Source: Colias croceus (taxonomy: Eukaryota > Arthropoda > Insecta > Lepidoptera > Pieridae). Taken from it: a stretch of DNA of 64,000 nt. Every line of letters starts with the position of its first letter. Within the stretch, counting starts at the first letter, position 1. Both the position numbers and the translations under genes were made by a program. This document shows, one piece after another, positions 39,314-53,240 of this stretch. The notes beneath the pieces are model-generated. The model was not told the DNA's origin, did not search any database, and was given only the letters and a program-made list of their open reading frames with translations. Location: assembly GCF_905220415.1 (NCBI RefSeq), contig NC_059537.1, positions 6,393,622 through 6,457,621 of the forward strand, written 5' to 3'.

Positions 39314-41019
39314 TTTATCTCATACCTTACCTATTTATACAAATTTATATTTTGTTATAATTTACTGCGAGACTATATATGTAGCTTTAATAATTTACCT
39401 GAATATTTAACATTTTTATCAAAATATTTATCAGATCATTAACATGGCGTACCTACCAAACTAGTAATTGCTCCACATTCCGAACAAGAATAATAACTCA
39501 GCAGGATTATTTCAACCTGCAAGCTTTGACAAATTGTAAGAAAATCGCAAAATAATAAGTTTGAAGAGACAGCATCGAAATTAATGAGAAAATCCGACCT
39601 GCGTAGTTTGCAGGATTATTAAAAACAGTATTCCGAAGCATATTTATTTATGAAAATAAATATCATCCGAAAAATGTTGGATGGATCAGTTAATAACTGG
39701 TCCATGAATATCGCGGCATATCCTTAAAATTATTTTATATTTAAAGTAGATGTTTATCGCCTAATGTACGTAGGTATAATTCATTCGAATAATGTATTGG
39801 AATTAAAGATACAAAATAAACAGGCTCATTTTAATTTGTACAAGTGTCAACATTCTCAATGTAACTGGTTTCAGCGACTATTTCGACAACTGCTAGACCA
39901 CCTGGCCACATAGCTATGGACGTAGTAGGAATATTAATTGTATATTTAATCGCCTATGCTGTTATAGTTTTTATTGATTTTGGTTTTTTGTGAAGCGATC
40001 ATAGACGCGGATTCGGTATTTCCACCTGGTTGAGACATCCTTTTATTTTTAAAAGAAACAAGTAATTGTGTGAACTTGTTGTTCGCTTCTTGAGTTATGT
40101 TTTAATCATCAAGGACTATTGGAAGATATATTGTATAAGAAATATAATAATATCGACTGTACCAGTTGATATGCATTGCAGATAATATAGGAGTTTTTTA
40201 AATTATGTGTTCTACGAAATACTTATCAAAAATAAAGCATATTGCACTAATTATATATTAATTAGTCAATTATTAACAAATAGGTCGACAATACTAATGG
40301 TAGGTATTTCTAATTATTGAAGTAGTTATTTTACAGTATTATAGCTACATATGATAAGTCTCAAGAAAACGAAGTCTCTAATAGAAAATAATGAGGTTAT
40401 AATAAAAGGTACAAAGCAGGAAAATATGAAAGAAAGACCACAAAGAAAAGTGAAAACAAATATCGCAAACAATACCCTAACCGATGTGTGGTATTGTTAG
40501 GTAAATTGACTCTTTCCGTTTTCTTATTACAATTCTGTGTTCATTTTTCATAGTTTACCTAGCCAATTAGTAAATACTTTATATTACACGATGAACTACT
40601 GATCAAATTTACTTACTCATACTTTTTGGTATAATAATTTATTTTTCTAAGTATGAAGTAAAATAAACTTTAAAGGTAGGATATTAAGTTATCTTTTCAC
40701 TCACAGATTAACTGGAAATCGTAAACAAAATTATATTCAATAAATTAAAAATTTCATTTGATTTTTATTAATGTATTTTCCTACTATCAAATGAGATGCG
40801 GTTCGAGAAAGCCTATAAAATTGCTGTCACCGATTAAATAACAAGCATTTAATAGGTACTGTAAAATGGAAACTTGAGCATAATGATCTGTAATACTTGG
40901 AGAAAGCTATAAATCTGTACATATAATAAATCTGTAGAAGAGTCAATTCTGTACATTGAAAATATTGAAAAAATAAATAGCAGGAGGTGTTACTGGATCG
41001 ATACCAAACCCAAATATGT
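39314..41019. other. Noncoding DNA, nothing recognised
   Basis: AT-rich with no supported exon on either strand. Confidence 0.5.
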
Positions 41020-41399
41020 GATTAAAAAAATTTTTGTCTGTCTGTCTGTCTGTCTGTCTATCTGTCTGTCTGTCTGTCTGTATGTGAAGGCATCACGTGA
41101 AAACTAACGGTTCGATTTCGATGAAACTTGGTATAATTATACCTTATTATCCTGGGCGTAAAATAGGATACTTTTTATCCTGGAAAAATACGGAGAAAAA
41201 AATTAATCTTAATTTTTCAGTTTTATCCATAGACGTTGTTCTGTAGAACCGCGAACACACGTTGCGTATTATCATAGGCCTAGCCGTATTTGGGTACAAT
41301 AGATATTTATAAGATGTCATTGTCAGAGTTACTCAACATGGATAAACCATCCACGCGAAGACCGACATCCGCGCGGACGGAGTCGCGGGCGGAGGCTAG
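41020..41399 (+). mobile_element. Helitron-like repeat with GTCT microsatellite
   Basis: The GTCT/ATCT run spans 41035-41083. The GC-rich 3' end is GTCGCGGGCGGAGGCTAG before T. The 5' end is uncertain (a TC at 40998 is possible). It is longer than the 238-bp family and carries a different interior. Confidence 0.55.
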
Positions 41400-42281
41400 T
41401 ATATAATAGTTGGATAACGTTTGCTATATTTCGATTAAAGTTCAACACTCTGATATATATCACGATAAATGAAATATATACATTTGCTTAAGATGTATGA
41501 GTATTGTTGAAAATTTCCGAGACATTTTAATGATACAAATTACAACATTAATAATAATTTAACAGCGCAGTAATAACAATTAATAATGTACTTATTACAA
41601 TTTTTATTTCTTTGTACGAAAAGTGATCAACTATACAAGATACAGGTGTATTCAAACCAAATGCAATTATCTTTATATTTGATAACTAAATAGGGAGGAC
41701 CAAATACCTAATAGATAATAATATAATATGTAGTAGCAATAGAAGCTAATCTGTAAGTTGTAAATGTTTCCTTTTATTTTCCAGTTTAGTAAGAGTCAAG
41801 GGCAAAATATTAGACTTTGGTAAATTATTAAAACTATAAAATAATGCAACAATAAACTTGTTTCACTCACGCCTTTTTATGGCTTTATTTCTTTAGACAT
41901 ATTATCGTCTGGTCGATAAGGTCGCTAGCGTTATTTTTTGCCACTCCTAAGTAGTTTTTAGAAAAACGGCAGCCACAAGCCTGCCATCTCGGCTCCGCAT
42001 ACGCTCAAAGCAAAAAGCCATTTGAATACGGAGGATTAAACTTGTTAGCTGGAGATGAACCTTGATTGCGTAAACTGCAAGAATCTTTCCGCAAACGAGT
42101 TTCATATATAAAAACGTGGTATAATATGTAAACATCAAAAAAGAAGTCCGGCAGACGTCACCGGTCACGCAAGGCCGGTTTTATTAGTAAGTTCATGCAT
42201 ACTGCTTTATTTACACGGTCCAACTGAAAGGAATTTGTCATTAGGTGATATTACGTTATTAATCACGTTGAACGTTGAATG

Positions 42282-42345
42282 ACCGCCTCTTTTGCGCAGT
42301 GGTTGAGTCGTGAGCTAAGAACCAAGAGGGTCCTAGGTTGGCTCA
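42282..42345 (+). mobile_element. Degraded tRNA-derived SINE head
   Basis: ACCGCCTCTTTTGCGCAGTG (A-box-like) is followed by a GGGTCCTAGGTTGG (B-box-like) stretch at about the right spacing. It matches the common lepidopteran CGCCTCTGGCGCAGTGG...GGTTCGATTCC head. No functional tRNA fold remains. Confidence 0.5.
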
Positions 42346-44353
42346 TTTTCAATCGAAGAATAGAGTTACAGGATACCGAAGCTTATCACTTGTCCGTAAA
42401 CAGTATTGTTTTTAAAAACTCTTAGGATTTCACGATTAGTTCACTTCAGGGTCACTTTTCACTGCTACTAAGCTGTCGTAAACTCGCATTTACTTGTTCT
42501 GTGATATGCTTGACAAGCAATAATCGTAATAAAGCGTAAAATATTTGTCAAGGATTGTCGCCGGCCTATTCAATGGGCCGAAACCAAGGCAAACTTGCGG
42601 TATCGTAAAATAACTTGTAGTTGATATTAATTAGTAACCAATGCACTTGCATGGTAATTATTTAATGAAAAAAACCTTTGATATTTTATTTAATGAGATA
42701 GGTACAAAGACTACAAATACAGTGATGGGTATTTTCCTCTTAGAAAGTGTACGATATCCAATTAAACTTTACTTTTTTAATTGCAACTGATGCGATTATT
42801 TCATTAAGAAGAATCTTACAAGAGGAATTATTAGTGCGTGTGATTATGATCGGTAAATTATTAAATTTTCTGCTCTTGTTATTTCATTGAAACGAATTGT
42901 AGTTAATAGTGGTTCAAGAAATAAAGTGGCACTTGAAAGCAAAGACTAGCTGTAATCAATGTTGTGCAGTATTCATTACATATTATGCCGCCGTAACTAT
43001 GGAGATTGTAAACAATGCAGTATCTGCTGCTAAAGCTAAAGGTAATGACGATAGCATAGCAACAAGTGTAGCGATTTATATAAACGTAGGTACTTGTTCT
43101 ATATAATCACTACTTCAAAATTAATATGAGTCAAAATTGAAGGGAAGCAATGAGATCATAGCAAGCACATTTATGTTAGAAACAATTTCAAAGAAGTTTC
43201 AGACAACCGCAGCATCTAATCAATAACAAGAAATTAAATAACTACCTATATGTTATAAAACAAAAAACAAATTGAATCAATATCATATTAACTATGCAAA
43301 GATTTCAGAATTAATACGTAGGAATGCAGCTTCTCTTTTTGGAGTTCAACGATTCATTTAAATGAGTCCTTCTAGGAATATTTATTCAAATAAGAAGACT
43401 TGCAAAATTTACCAATGGCACTCGTTAATTTAGTAGTACTATTCTTATCTCGTCTGCGTTAAAGTTTTACACTGAAATTTAATCGTGCACAATTAAAAAT
43501 CACAGTTAGGTATGCGTGGACTTAGATGTGGTTTTATTTATTCGTTCACATGATATCCATTTCCCATTAATATTAAATTACATTAATTATAAGTGTACCG
43601 GTGGACAGCCGCATTGTTTTATTGTGATTGGGATTATGAATCACGAGCGATGTGTCAAGAACTTGATTGACACAGATTTTTGAGGTTAAAATGTGCCTTT
43701 AAAAGTATGGAATAATTATTTTTACTAGTGTATTTTATAGATAGATTATAAGATTGTTATATTGGCGATTTAATTATACCTTGGAAAAATGTTATCTAAT
43801 CGAGAATTTTAAGTTTTCGTTCATAATCCAATTAAATGAAAGTGATACCTTCGAATCGCGGTACGCACTAGCATATTAAAACGAGTTTCTATCCCTCCGA
43901 GACTACGCTAATAGGCTGATTTTCCTTTATGTTAATCCTCACTTACACCAGATTTAACCTTCACTATTTAACCTATTTTACCAGCAAATGGGAATGTAAG
44001 AAGCTAATGATAGTATTACAAATTTAATATGCAGGTAGGTAGTTTATTATTCTTATAATAATTTGTTACAATTTTATTGTCAACTCATTACGGCTAATTT
44101 AATTAAGGAAGTGCCCTTGTAATCAACTTCGTGTAATACACAGCTAGTAAAACAGTAGCTAGGTAGATACATTACAGAAAAAAGTCTGTTCTTTTGTATC
44201 AGAAAACGAATATTTCAAAAATACAGAATTTCTCTAATATAGGTAGGTATAATATCTACCTACTGTTTCTTTAGCATATTATCTCATACCTATAGTTTAA
44301 CTATCATTATTATCATATTACGATCATATAATATTTTGTATCATTACGATTTA

Positions 44354-45135
44354 GGTAAAACTGTACATTATAGGGCGTGGAGTTGAGAGTCGACAATTTT
44401 TTTGTGGTTAGCTATTGTCCTATGGAACCCAAATCTGAAATTTCACACCAAGGAAACTTTTAGTTTTTGAGTTACGAATTTTTGAAAATCGGAACATTAC
44501 TATAGAAAGTTACTCCATCTTGTTTTTGTTACGCATATTTATTATTTTGTCAATGTCAAATTTGGCGTAAAACAATTCGAGACGCTCCGCTCGCTGCGCT
44601 CGCTCCGCTCGATTGTTTAAAAAAAGTCTAACATAACCTAACCTAACTTGTTTCGAGTTCGGAGAGTTTTTTTTTTCGTAAAAAGTTAAACAAAATAAAT
44701 TAAGTGTCAAATTTGGCTATTCATTTCACGTAAAACAATTCGAGACGCTCCGCTCGCTGCGCTCGCTCCGCTCGATTGTTTAAAAAAAGTCTAACATAAC
44801 CTAACCTAACTTGTTTCGAGTTCGGAGCGTTTTTTTTTTCGTAAAAAGTTAAACAAAATTAATTACTCTACTTAATGGTTAGAAATGTTGTACTTGAAAT
44901 GAATCACACTAAGCAGGTACTGTGTCAGGTTGACATTGACAAAACAATAAATATGCGTAACAAAAACAAGATGGAGTAACTTTCTATAGTAATTTTACGA
45001 TTTTCAAAAATTCGTAACTCAAAAACTAAAAGTTTCCTTGGTGTGAAATTTCAGATTTAGGTTCCATAGGACAATAGCTAACCATAAAAAAAATTACGAC
45101 TCTCAACTCTACGCCCTATAATGTACAGTTTAGCC
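44354..45135. mobile_element. 782-bp foldback element with 8-bp target duplication
   Basis: ACGATTTA flanks both ends (44346-44353 and 45136-45143). The termini are inverted: GGTAAAACTGTACATTATAG on the left and GGCTAAACTGTACATTATAG when the right end is read inward. The arms of about 190-200 bp stay inverted to about 44560 and 44932. The centre has two direct copies of a roughly 135-bp unit. An 8-bp duplication is typical of hAT, P or Merlin-type transposition; the terminal bases do not decide which. Confidence 0.75.
44566..44864 (+). repeat. Two direct copies of a GCTCCGCTCG / CCTAACCTAAC unit
   Basis: The copies start at 44566 and 44729 (offset 163). Each has CGTAAAACAATTCGAGACGC, a GCTCCGCTCGCTGCGCTCGC run, ACATAACCTAACCTAACTTG and a T-run followed by CGTAAAAAGTTAAAC. 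The CCTAA doublets match the insect telomere unit, but two units are too few to mean a telomere. Confidence 0.7.
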
Positions 45136-45143
45136 ACGATTTA

Positions 45144-46670
45144 TCTTATTTTATTCTTAAACTGAAATAAAACAATGCATCCTACCTACCTTGAAAAATA
45201 TGAAAATTATTTCCCCAGGAACGTTAATTAACACTAAAAACACGCACGCAGCACTCAATATCTTATCACTACACTGTTAATTGTTTTTGAGACAATTCTC
45301 ACTCATCAAGTGATCTTAAAATTGTAAAAATGGTCACTAGCGGACGTTTACTTCGATCAAAAGATTGGAATCAACTGAAGTTATTTGACGACATCGCGAC
45401 TAGCGAACAATGTCTGTTGGGAAATTATTACTGTTAGGCATACATTGCAGCTTGTAATTACTTTGAAAATTATTCATGCAAAGAGGAGCAGCAATGGATG
45501 GGTTGAAATCAGAAGTCTGTGTGTACTGAATAAAATGTTATGTTGAGGTGAGATTCCTTAATCCTTACACATGAACGAATTCGATTTAAGAATTAGATTA
45601 TAACGCCTAGGTGAAGTTTGATCTCCTGCGGTATCGTGGCGGAAAAGCTAATCGTGGGAAACATTTTCTGGAATTCTACCACCCGAGAGTTATTTTCGTT
45701 TAAACGTCCTTATTTCGGCTATAAATTTTAGAAATGTATAAATTGTTAAAATTGATTTTGAGATTAGAAAATTTTTAATTTAACAATTGAAATTGACTTA
45801 AACAATCAACCTAAAACTACATAGTAAATACCTAAGTAACTGAAAGTACTGAATATAAAATATAATTCTTGGTTTAATTGATCTTTTAATGCCCAATTAA
45901 AGGATTCAATCCATCCAAAAATATATAGGTATATGACTAAAGTAAGTACATGCATACAATTTATAATTACGAAGATTGATGTCAAATAAACTATTCTCGG
46001 TTTCTGCGCATTTCCTCACAAAGTACATTCAATTTGCATGTCTGAAAGCAAACAATTAGTAGCGTCCATCTTATTTATATTATTCTATAAACAATCAGCC
46101 ACCTGGCAGTGTATAAGTTGGTTTCGTGAGAAAGTATACAATACGATAAACATATCGTGTTCAAAGTGTTCGAGCAATACCATAACGGATTTATTGTTTC
46201 CTTAATTTGAACTCTTCTTAGAATCTTTGTATGCACAAACTAAGAACGTGACTTACGAAGTATTGACCATGTTATTAGCGAATTTTTGTATTTTTTACAC
46301 GTAACGTAATTTTTTAATAAATTTTTACGTCTTTGGAATAACGTTATTCCTGTCTGGTTTTACATGTACGATTTGTTGTGCCTGTAAGCTATTTCGAATT
46401 TTTATGTCAATTTCAGAAAATCATTAATAACAATGAAATTCCTTTCTTTTTCAATTAAGCGAGGAAAGTAAATAAATAAACATGATAACGTAAACGTCGT
46501 GAATTCGATTCATATCGGTAAAACTGCCTAAAAAGGCTTACCTACGTAATTAAAAATTTCTAATCAATACAATTTCCCCGCGCTAACGCCGATCGTATGG
46601 TAATTTGCAAAGGGAAGTAATATGGAAACATGCATGTAGGGAAAATGAAGGTTCATCGAGTTATACTCAC
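45144..46670. other. Noncoding DNA, likely intron
   Basis: No exon-like frame seen between the foldback element and the exon at 46671-46780. Confidence 0.45.
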
Positions 46671-46780
46671 GATTGAGCTGGGTCACTTCCGGCAGGTCAG
46701 GGGAACGGATGGGAATCCGATTATCTCCATCGACTGGGCTCACCCACCCATTCAGCCTTATTCTATAAATATCATTGAGC
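46671..46780 (-). CDS. bbg: Probable upstream alternative coding exon of the PDZ gene (long isoform)
   Basis: The exon is 110 nt, bounded by GTTTACACAG (above 46780) and the donor AATC|GTGAGTATAA. Only one frame is open: a leading G, then 36 codons reading LNDIYRIRLNGWVSPVDGDN and ending RSPDLPEVTQLN, then one base C. Codon choice and amino-acid mix look like real protein, unlike nearby AT-rich translation. The exon ends in phase 1, exactly like the exon at 26555, so it joins the 26424 exon in frame (C+AT gives His, then ISPVRYSN). It needs two bases from an earlier exon, so the start codon of this isoform lies further upstream and was not found. It could instead belong to a different minus-strand gene. 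No domain recognised. Confidence 0.55.
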
Positions 46781-49700
46781 CTGTGTAAACGGTGCTACCA
46801 ACAATGACAACTTTTATTGCAAAGTTAGCGACTTTGCAACTTGGACATCTGACGCAATTTCCGCTCGAAGCCGTATGAAGTCGGACAAAATATACACCGC
46901 CTCTACGTTGATACTAGGTAATGATATAGTCATGCTTTTCACGTCATGTAGAAAAATTCTTAGTAAAGGTGCATACTTAATTCAAGGCGTGTTTCTTGTT
47001 ATTTGGTATTGATTATATTTATCAGTTTTACCCTAATAAGGATAGGGAAATTAGCTAATAAATTTAACCTTAATTGAATTCATATAATACCTCTAATATC
47101 TTAATATTTCCTCGACGACCCTACAATCAAATGCATGCATATACATAAGACCTTACTATACGAGGGCAAATATAACGGTGAACTGAATGTCTATTCCATT
47201 TTCTTTTCAGTATAATATAAATTAATTACATTCGTCTTTCAAGAGGTATGACGCAGGTCTATTTTAGGTGAACATTACATTGTAATGAAACACTGATGTA
47301 ATGCTGTAACACGTAGTTTTAAGTACTAGGCTGACCTATTTCTCCAGGGTCTATACTTACTCGGTATAATGTGAGTAAATATTTACAATAGAGCAAAATA
47401 ATAAAAGTTTTATATAACGTAGAACTTTGGTATAACTAATCATAAATTATTTACTACGGGGAGAGACTAGTATTTTGGAAATAAAGGGTGGAATTAACGA
47501 TGTTTCACTATTGTTTCTTCTTACACATAACAACAACGTACGTTATTCCAAAACACACAACAAAGTAGAAATAATTCCAGATTATGACCGTTTAAGACTC
47601 AATTAAAATTGGCTTTTAAAAATACTATCAATAATTCGTAATACTTAGTTCTTGATTGTTCTGGTAATATGATTACCGATTAGTTAATGTATAAATGACA
47701 ATGACAAAATGATAGACACCTTTCACTGTAGGCACTTTTAACGATCCATTTGAACCGCTTAGCTTGCCTAATTGATAAACGCGTAAGTCTTAACTGAGAA
47801 GGTGAGCAAGTTTATTTCTCTTGGAAAGGTATTGCGTGCTATATTATGACATGACTATTAACTACATCCACACCTTTATATATTTCAAATCTTAAACCTG
47901 TTTAAAAAAAGACGAAACGGCATTGCAACTGACTTTTAACAGCAATGTAATAAATTGCGTTCAAGAGAAATGTTATTTCTTATTGTAATACCTATATTTA
48001 GAAATATATCATTCGCCCGTCAAAGCCTTCTTAAAATCATGCTGAAATATGGAAAGTTATTTTTAATGATATTTCAAAAAGTATCTTTAGTACTGTACAG
48101 GGAATATTTTTAATTAAGTTTTCTTAAAATAAACGTCGGATTGGAAAGCTCCAGCGGCGGTGTTTTGACACCTGCTCCACGTTTCTAGTCTGGAAATAGA
48201 GTTCCTAAAATTACGTCTATAATAAGTCTTCCAGAAATCGCCTTACGTCTACTCCCAAGTCCCAATAGACTCTTGAGAAACATCGAGAGTCAGCTTAACG
48301 AGGGTCATGATTGATTAATCACCTTTGACATGTTTCAAGTTGATTTCAAAAGATTTTTATCATTTATTTTGTTTAGACTAGAACAGAACACAATTAAGTA
48401 CTTTAAACTAAAAGTGAAGAATTATTTTATGGTAAATTATCTTTAATCAACAAAAACAATATGAGCGTCTGAAAGCAATAACTTTATATTTCGGTTAACT
48501 GATCAATACAATTTAATTTCCTATTCAGCTTGAACACTCGGATACCATACTACTTGCTCAGATCTCTGAAGATAGATATCCGATTAAAATGTTACTCAAA
48601 TAAAAATTGTAAAGGCGTTTTAAGTATAATGACAGGTATTTGTGTAAATATTTCTATGGTACGCAATGAAGCCTTCGTTTATACGCGACTGAACAAATCG
48701 GGGTCTATCAATATGTCGAAGAGCATGTCGTAGACGTCGGTCCTTGACCTCTCAAGGTTGTACGCCTATCATACCTTTTCAGGTTTATGTGTGCGTGACC
48801 AATTATATTATAATTCGTTTTATATTTGGATGCGGGAATGTTTATTGTGAATAAACTCTTTATGGGCTCTCGCAGACTGCATTGACATCGTTTTCGATTA
48901 TCGAAACGACTCCGCAATTTATTATGCGTTGTTTAATGTTTTCATCGTTCATATGACCCAATAAAAATGATGATGAGTATTTATTAATTCAATAAATCAT
49001 ACTTATCATTTTTTGATGCTAAAAAAAAGAGCGTGAAATGACACGATCAAAATAAAGTTGTAACTATGTTCAAGTTTATGTTTGTTTTGTATTCATTATT
49101 GGTGTATATTTGACCTTATTTTTAAGTTATATACCTAGTTAACATCTTTATAGGGAACATATTTAGAAATTTTTAACGTAGATAATAAAACGATTGAAGA
49201 TCATTGTTTAATCAAGAAACGACAAACTTACAAGACAAATTAATTTCTTTGTGAATAAATTATTGAACTAATAAATGTATGTATACAGTAAATACAACTT
49301 TATTACACACTACCATTGCCCAGGGAATAGGAACAGATAAATGTTACAAGACAACTTGTGTAATTTCCTTTAACGATTTGAGAAGCTACTCACTTAAAAT
49401 ATTTACCATATAAGGTTTGATCGTGTATTTCTGTAAAATCGTTTTCCAAGTAGACTCATATGATTAGTCATGAAGTATCTATATTTTAAAATTACAAAGT
49501 TCAAATAGTAACAACGTGACCTAACTATTGAAGTATTCGGAAAATTTGATAGACACTTAGAAATCTATTAAAAGTAAGTTAGAAGAAATAGTCGATGGAA
49601 TACAAATTGTGCAATCAAAGAAATTGGTGACTAATTTGTTAAGTGCAGCGAACCATCGTGGCGTCAGTTCGTCAGGCTTCATAGTTCACGTCCACAGATC

Positions 49701-52700
49701 AAAATAGATTCCCGTGATTGAACATTCAGAATGTGTTAGAGACTAAAAGAACTTTGTGATGTTTATGAATTTTGATAATTATAGCGGTAATATTCAAATT
49801 CTTCAAAGACGTTCCTTGGCAGACACAGTTATCAGATTTTGATAACGAACAAGAAATGTAGATTTATAGAATCCAGTATGTAGCTATGTACTTTTTATTT
49901 ATCATTAAAATCTTACTTAACCATTTTAATTGTAAAACAGTCTTTCTCTAAAACAATATTAATTTCAAGCGGAGATACGATCACAGCCTATCTCGCTATA
50001 AAACTTTGATGAGTTGCCCAATGAAATTAAATAACATAGCGGTATTATATCAGCTTCATAAAACAAAACCATCTAGAAAGGAAATGGTGGATACTTTAAC
50101 CTTTTCAAGTAATAACACAAAGCGTGACCACGGCGACCACTCGACCGAATATAACGAATTAACCATAAAAAGTGTTTAAGAGAATCGTTTTAAATTCAAT
50201 TTCCTCAATAGACCATCAAAATGATTTTTAACAATTAAAGTCATTTAAAATCAAAAGTTGCAGACGTAAAAAATATAAAGAACAGACAATTAATTAAGTA
50301 ACAACTAACAAGCAACCTGAATGCGCGATTGCATAATCTCTAACAATGGATTAATTTACAAATTTAAAGTAACAATTAAGTTCTCATCTCTACCCCACTT
50401 CGAGATTCCCATAAAATCATTTCTTTTAAATGATACCATGTGTCATAATAGCGTGATTCCTATCTCGGCTATAAACGCACGGAACTAATGTACATGTGAC
50501 TGAACCTCAGGTGTGGGGAAGGAAACTTGACAAAGTTCACTGCTCCTGACGCTCTTGTCTACACACGCCATTGTGAAATCTGCTCTATTACCTAACACGT
50601 AAATCTCTTTTACATTGACGCAATAGTGGTGTTTCTACAAAACTGGAGACAAGACCACCGAAGTTGGACATTAAGATGTAATTAAGATTGAAAAATTTGC
50701 ACTAATTCTGTTAATACCATATGGGAATATTAACTAGATACTTAGCCATAATATACATTCTACAAATATATAATGTTTTTGCCGAGTCGTGTTCTAAAAG
50801 CGGTTCCTAGAATTTTTTGTGCGCAAAGCAAACAAGGAGACGTGTTTGTTTCTCGATAGTGAGTGAGACTTATGGGTCACCATTGAAGCATCCAAAATAA
50901 TAATAATTAGCGCGGATGAGTTGCCAAGCGTTTTTAAAAACTTTTCTTTTGTACTGATAATTCATCTCTTTATATTTCTATTTAACGAATTGTCAATTAT
51001 TTTGGGTTAAGGTAAAAATATTTTAAAATTAATATTAAATATTCATCCTAAGTATATCGTTAACTTTGTTCTTAATTCAATACAAATTTAAATAATAATA
51101 GTAGGTGTACCTATACATAATATATTTAGCGTAGTAATATTATGCGAAGTTATTCATAGAAATCAAAGCAGTACCACTTTGCTTACGTATTCATTTTTGC
51201 AGGTGTCGTAAGCATGTATCATGTATGGGCTCTAGTTGCGCCAAATGTGACATCGTATGTAATGTTGCTAAGTACCTAACAGGTATCTAGGTTGCGAGAT
51301 ATTTATGACCAATCTTTTAGCGACTATTTTGGTTCCTAAATACAGGTCGCCTTATTTTGATGTCGGCCTAGCTGACGCTTCAAATTATGTTTGAGGAAGT
51401 TTTTTTCAGGGAGGTACCTATGTAAAAATCTCTTTAAATTTTTTCCTGACACATATACATTTTTCAATATTTTTAGTTTTTTTTTGTGGATAAAGCTTGA
51501 ATTATTCGAACTCAACATGAATTGCTATAAATAAACATAATATATGTATATGACAATTGCAGCGGCAGTGTTGAAAATTAAGCACCATTAAGCTTTTAAT
51601 TCATTTTGTTTATTATTAATTTAAAATCAAATTAGCAACACATAAATTCAGTTCAGAATATATAAGTGTAATAAATAGGACAACATATTAAACTATTTAA
51701 ATCATCACAACCTGCTTACTTATTTAGCACGTTAATTAGCAATATTTTTGTTATGCAAAATCTCCAAACGTCAAGTGCTTGTGAAATTTTAATTATAGTA
51801 CAAAGTAAATCCATGTAGCGTTTGTTCCCATTGAGGCAACGAACCGCAACCCGGTCAGCAAACAGACCCAGTGAATTAGCGCAATATTTATAACTGCCGA
51901 CCCCGGCCAGGTGCAAACTCCACAGTTTTTGTTCAAACTCCACTGCGATGGGGAAAATGAAGCAAATACACCCATCCTATTATTCTGAAAGTTTATTTGT
52001 ATGTGTATTTAATTAATGGTTTTGAATAATCAAAACGATTCTGCAATCAAACGTTTTGGAATAGACAAGGGTAGCTAACAATATAAGTTACCAGAGCAAA
52101 ATTAATTTAATGTTCGAACAATGCCTTTACAAATTAGAGCGTTGATTGACTTTCCTTTAAACTTGTAAAGGTACTTAATCATTCTTCTGTACTATAAAAA
52201 TATATTATGTGTAATATTTCTCGTTCCCGCCAAAAGCGTCATTGTACTGGGTTATCAAAGCGCGCTTTCGAGAAAGTCGCATAAATCAGCCCTTCTCTTT
52301 GTCTTACTGCCGATCCTGACAGTTTGTATTCTGTCCGTAAGCGACAAGGGGAAACGCGGAAATTGCTAGAGTACTACGCAAATTTCGCTGGGCGCGTCGA
52401 TTGCCCCATTCTAATTACTTACACGACTGTCCGGTTATATAACTGCACATAAATTATTGATTATGTTCACTGCATTATAGTAAAATAATAAACGACCGAT
52501 ACTGTTATTGTTGTGGTGTAAATTACATGGGATTTGCAGTAAATAGAGCGAATCTAGTAGTGAGCATTTGTTATATATAAAGTAATTGTTAAACGGTTGT
52601 TCATTGCCGTACGTGACAATACGTATCGAAAATACGTAGTCATTATCTACAATTTTTTAATGTGTTAGAAATATTATCTTTACCGCAACAACCTACATGA
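46781..52700. other. Noncoding DNA, possible intron with unproven exon candidates
   Basis: It holds the frame at 51942-51720 and short donor-linked pieces near 52450 (minus strand), neither convincing. The rest is AT-rich without genes. Confidence 0.45.
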
Positions 52701-52729
52701 ATACATGACACCAAAAATATAGATACTTG

Positions 52730-53240
52730 CTTAATAGTCCATTGAAATTTGAAACGTTACATTTTTTAGGCCAAATCTTAAGTTTTTTAGAGGACGCAAT
52801 TTTATTTTTTGGATGTGTAGGGAGGTCAGTGTGAAGCTAAAACCAAGTTTGTGGGGTCGCCACCCTTGTCCCACGGCCGTCGGCCACCATCTTGAATATA
52901 GTGGTTGAAATGGTTTTTACGATATATCACTTAAACTATTTATCTGATAAAAAACATAGTTAGCATTATTTATTGCAAATTAAATTCTCTACAACTTTAG
53001 TCCAGTAACTTTTTGTCGTAGAACTATAAATAAAAAAGTTATAAGCGAAAATGTTCAGAAATTAGAACTATTTATATTTTTCGATATTTTATATTTTATC
53101 ATTTTACGAAGAAATTGTATCAGACCAGTTTTGTAGATTGTTTTTCGAGGAACAACTTTTATTCACAAATTTTTTTAATAACGTCAATAGCTATGATTTT
53201 ACAGCGCTCTGAAGTGAGTACTATTTTTCAGTGCTATTAG
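52730..53240. repeat. Probable interspersed repeat, unclassified
   Basis: A distinct block contains GGGGTCGCCACCCTTGTCCC, CACGGCCGTCGGCCACCATC and a long AT-rich tail. The wording (AAAGTTATAAGCGAAAATGT) resembles repeats shared across moths. No ends or coding capacity identified. Confidence 0.3.

Noticed and set aside
44566..44864. Telomere-like CCTAACCTAAC
   Set aside because: There are only two units per copy and they are embedded in a transposon. Not a telomere or interstitial telomere array.
50490..50580. Minus-strand ATG with good context (MACVDKSVRSS...)
   Set aside because: No convincing donor before the stop and no family resemblance.
52430..52470. Minus-strand donor GTAAGTAAT after a short frame starting MCSYITGQS
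   Set aside because: It could join the 26424 exon in phase, but the supporting frame is only nine codons with a weak start context, so chance is likely.
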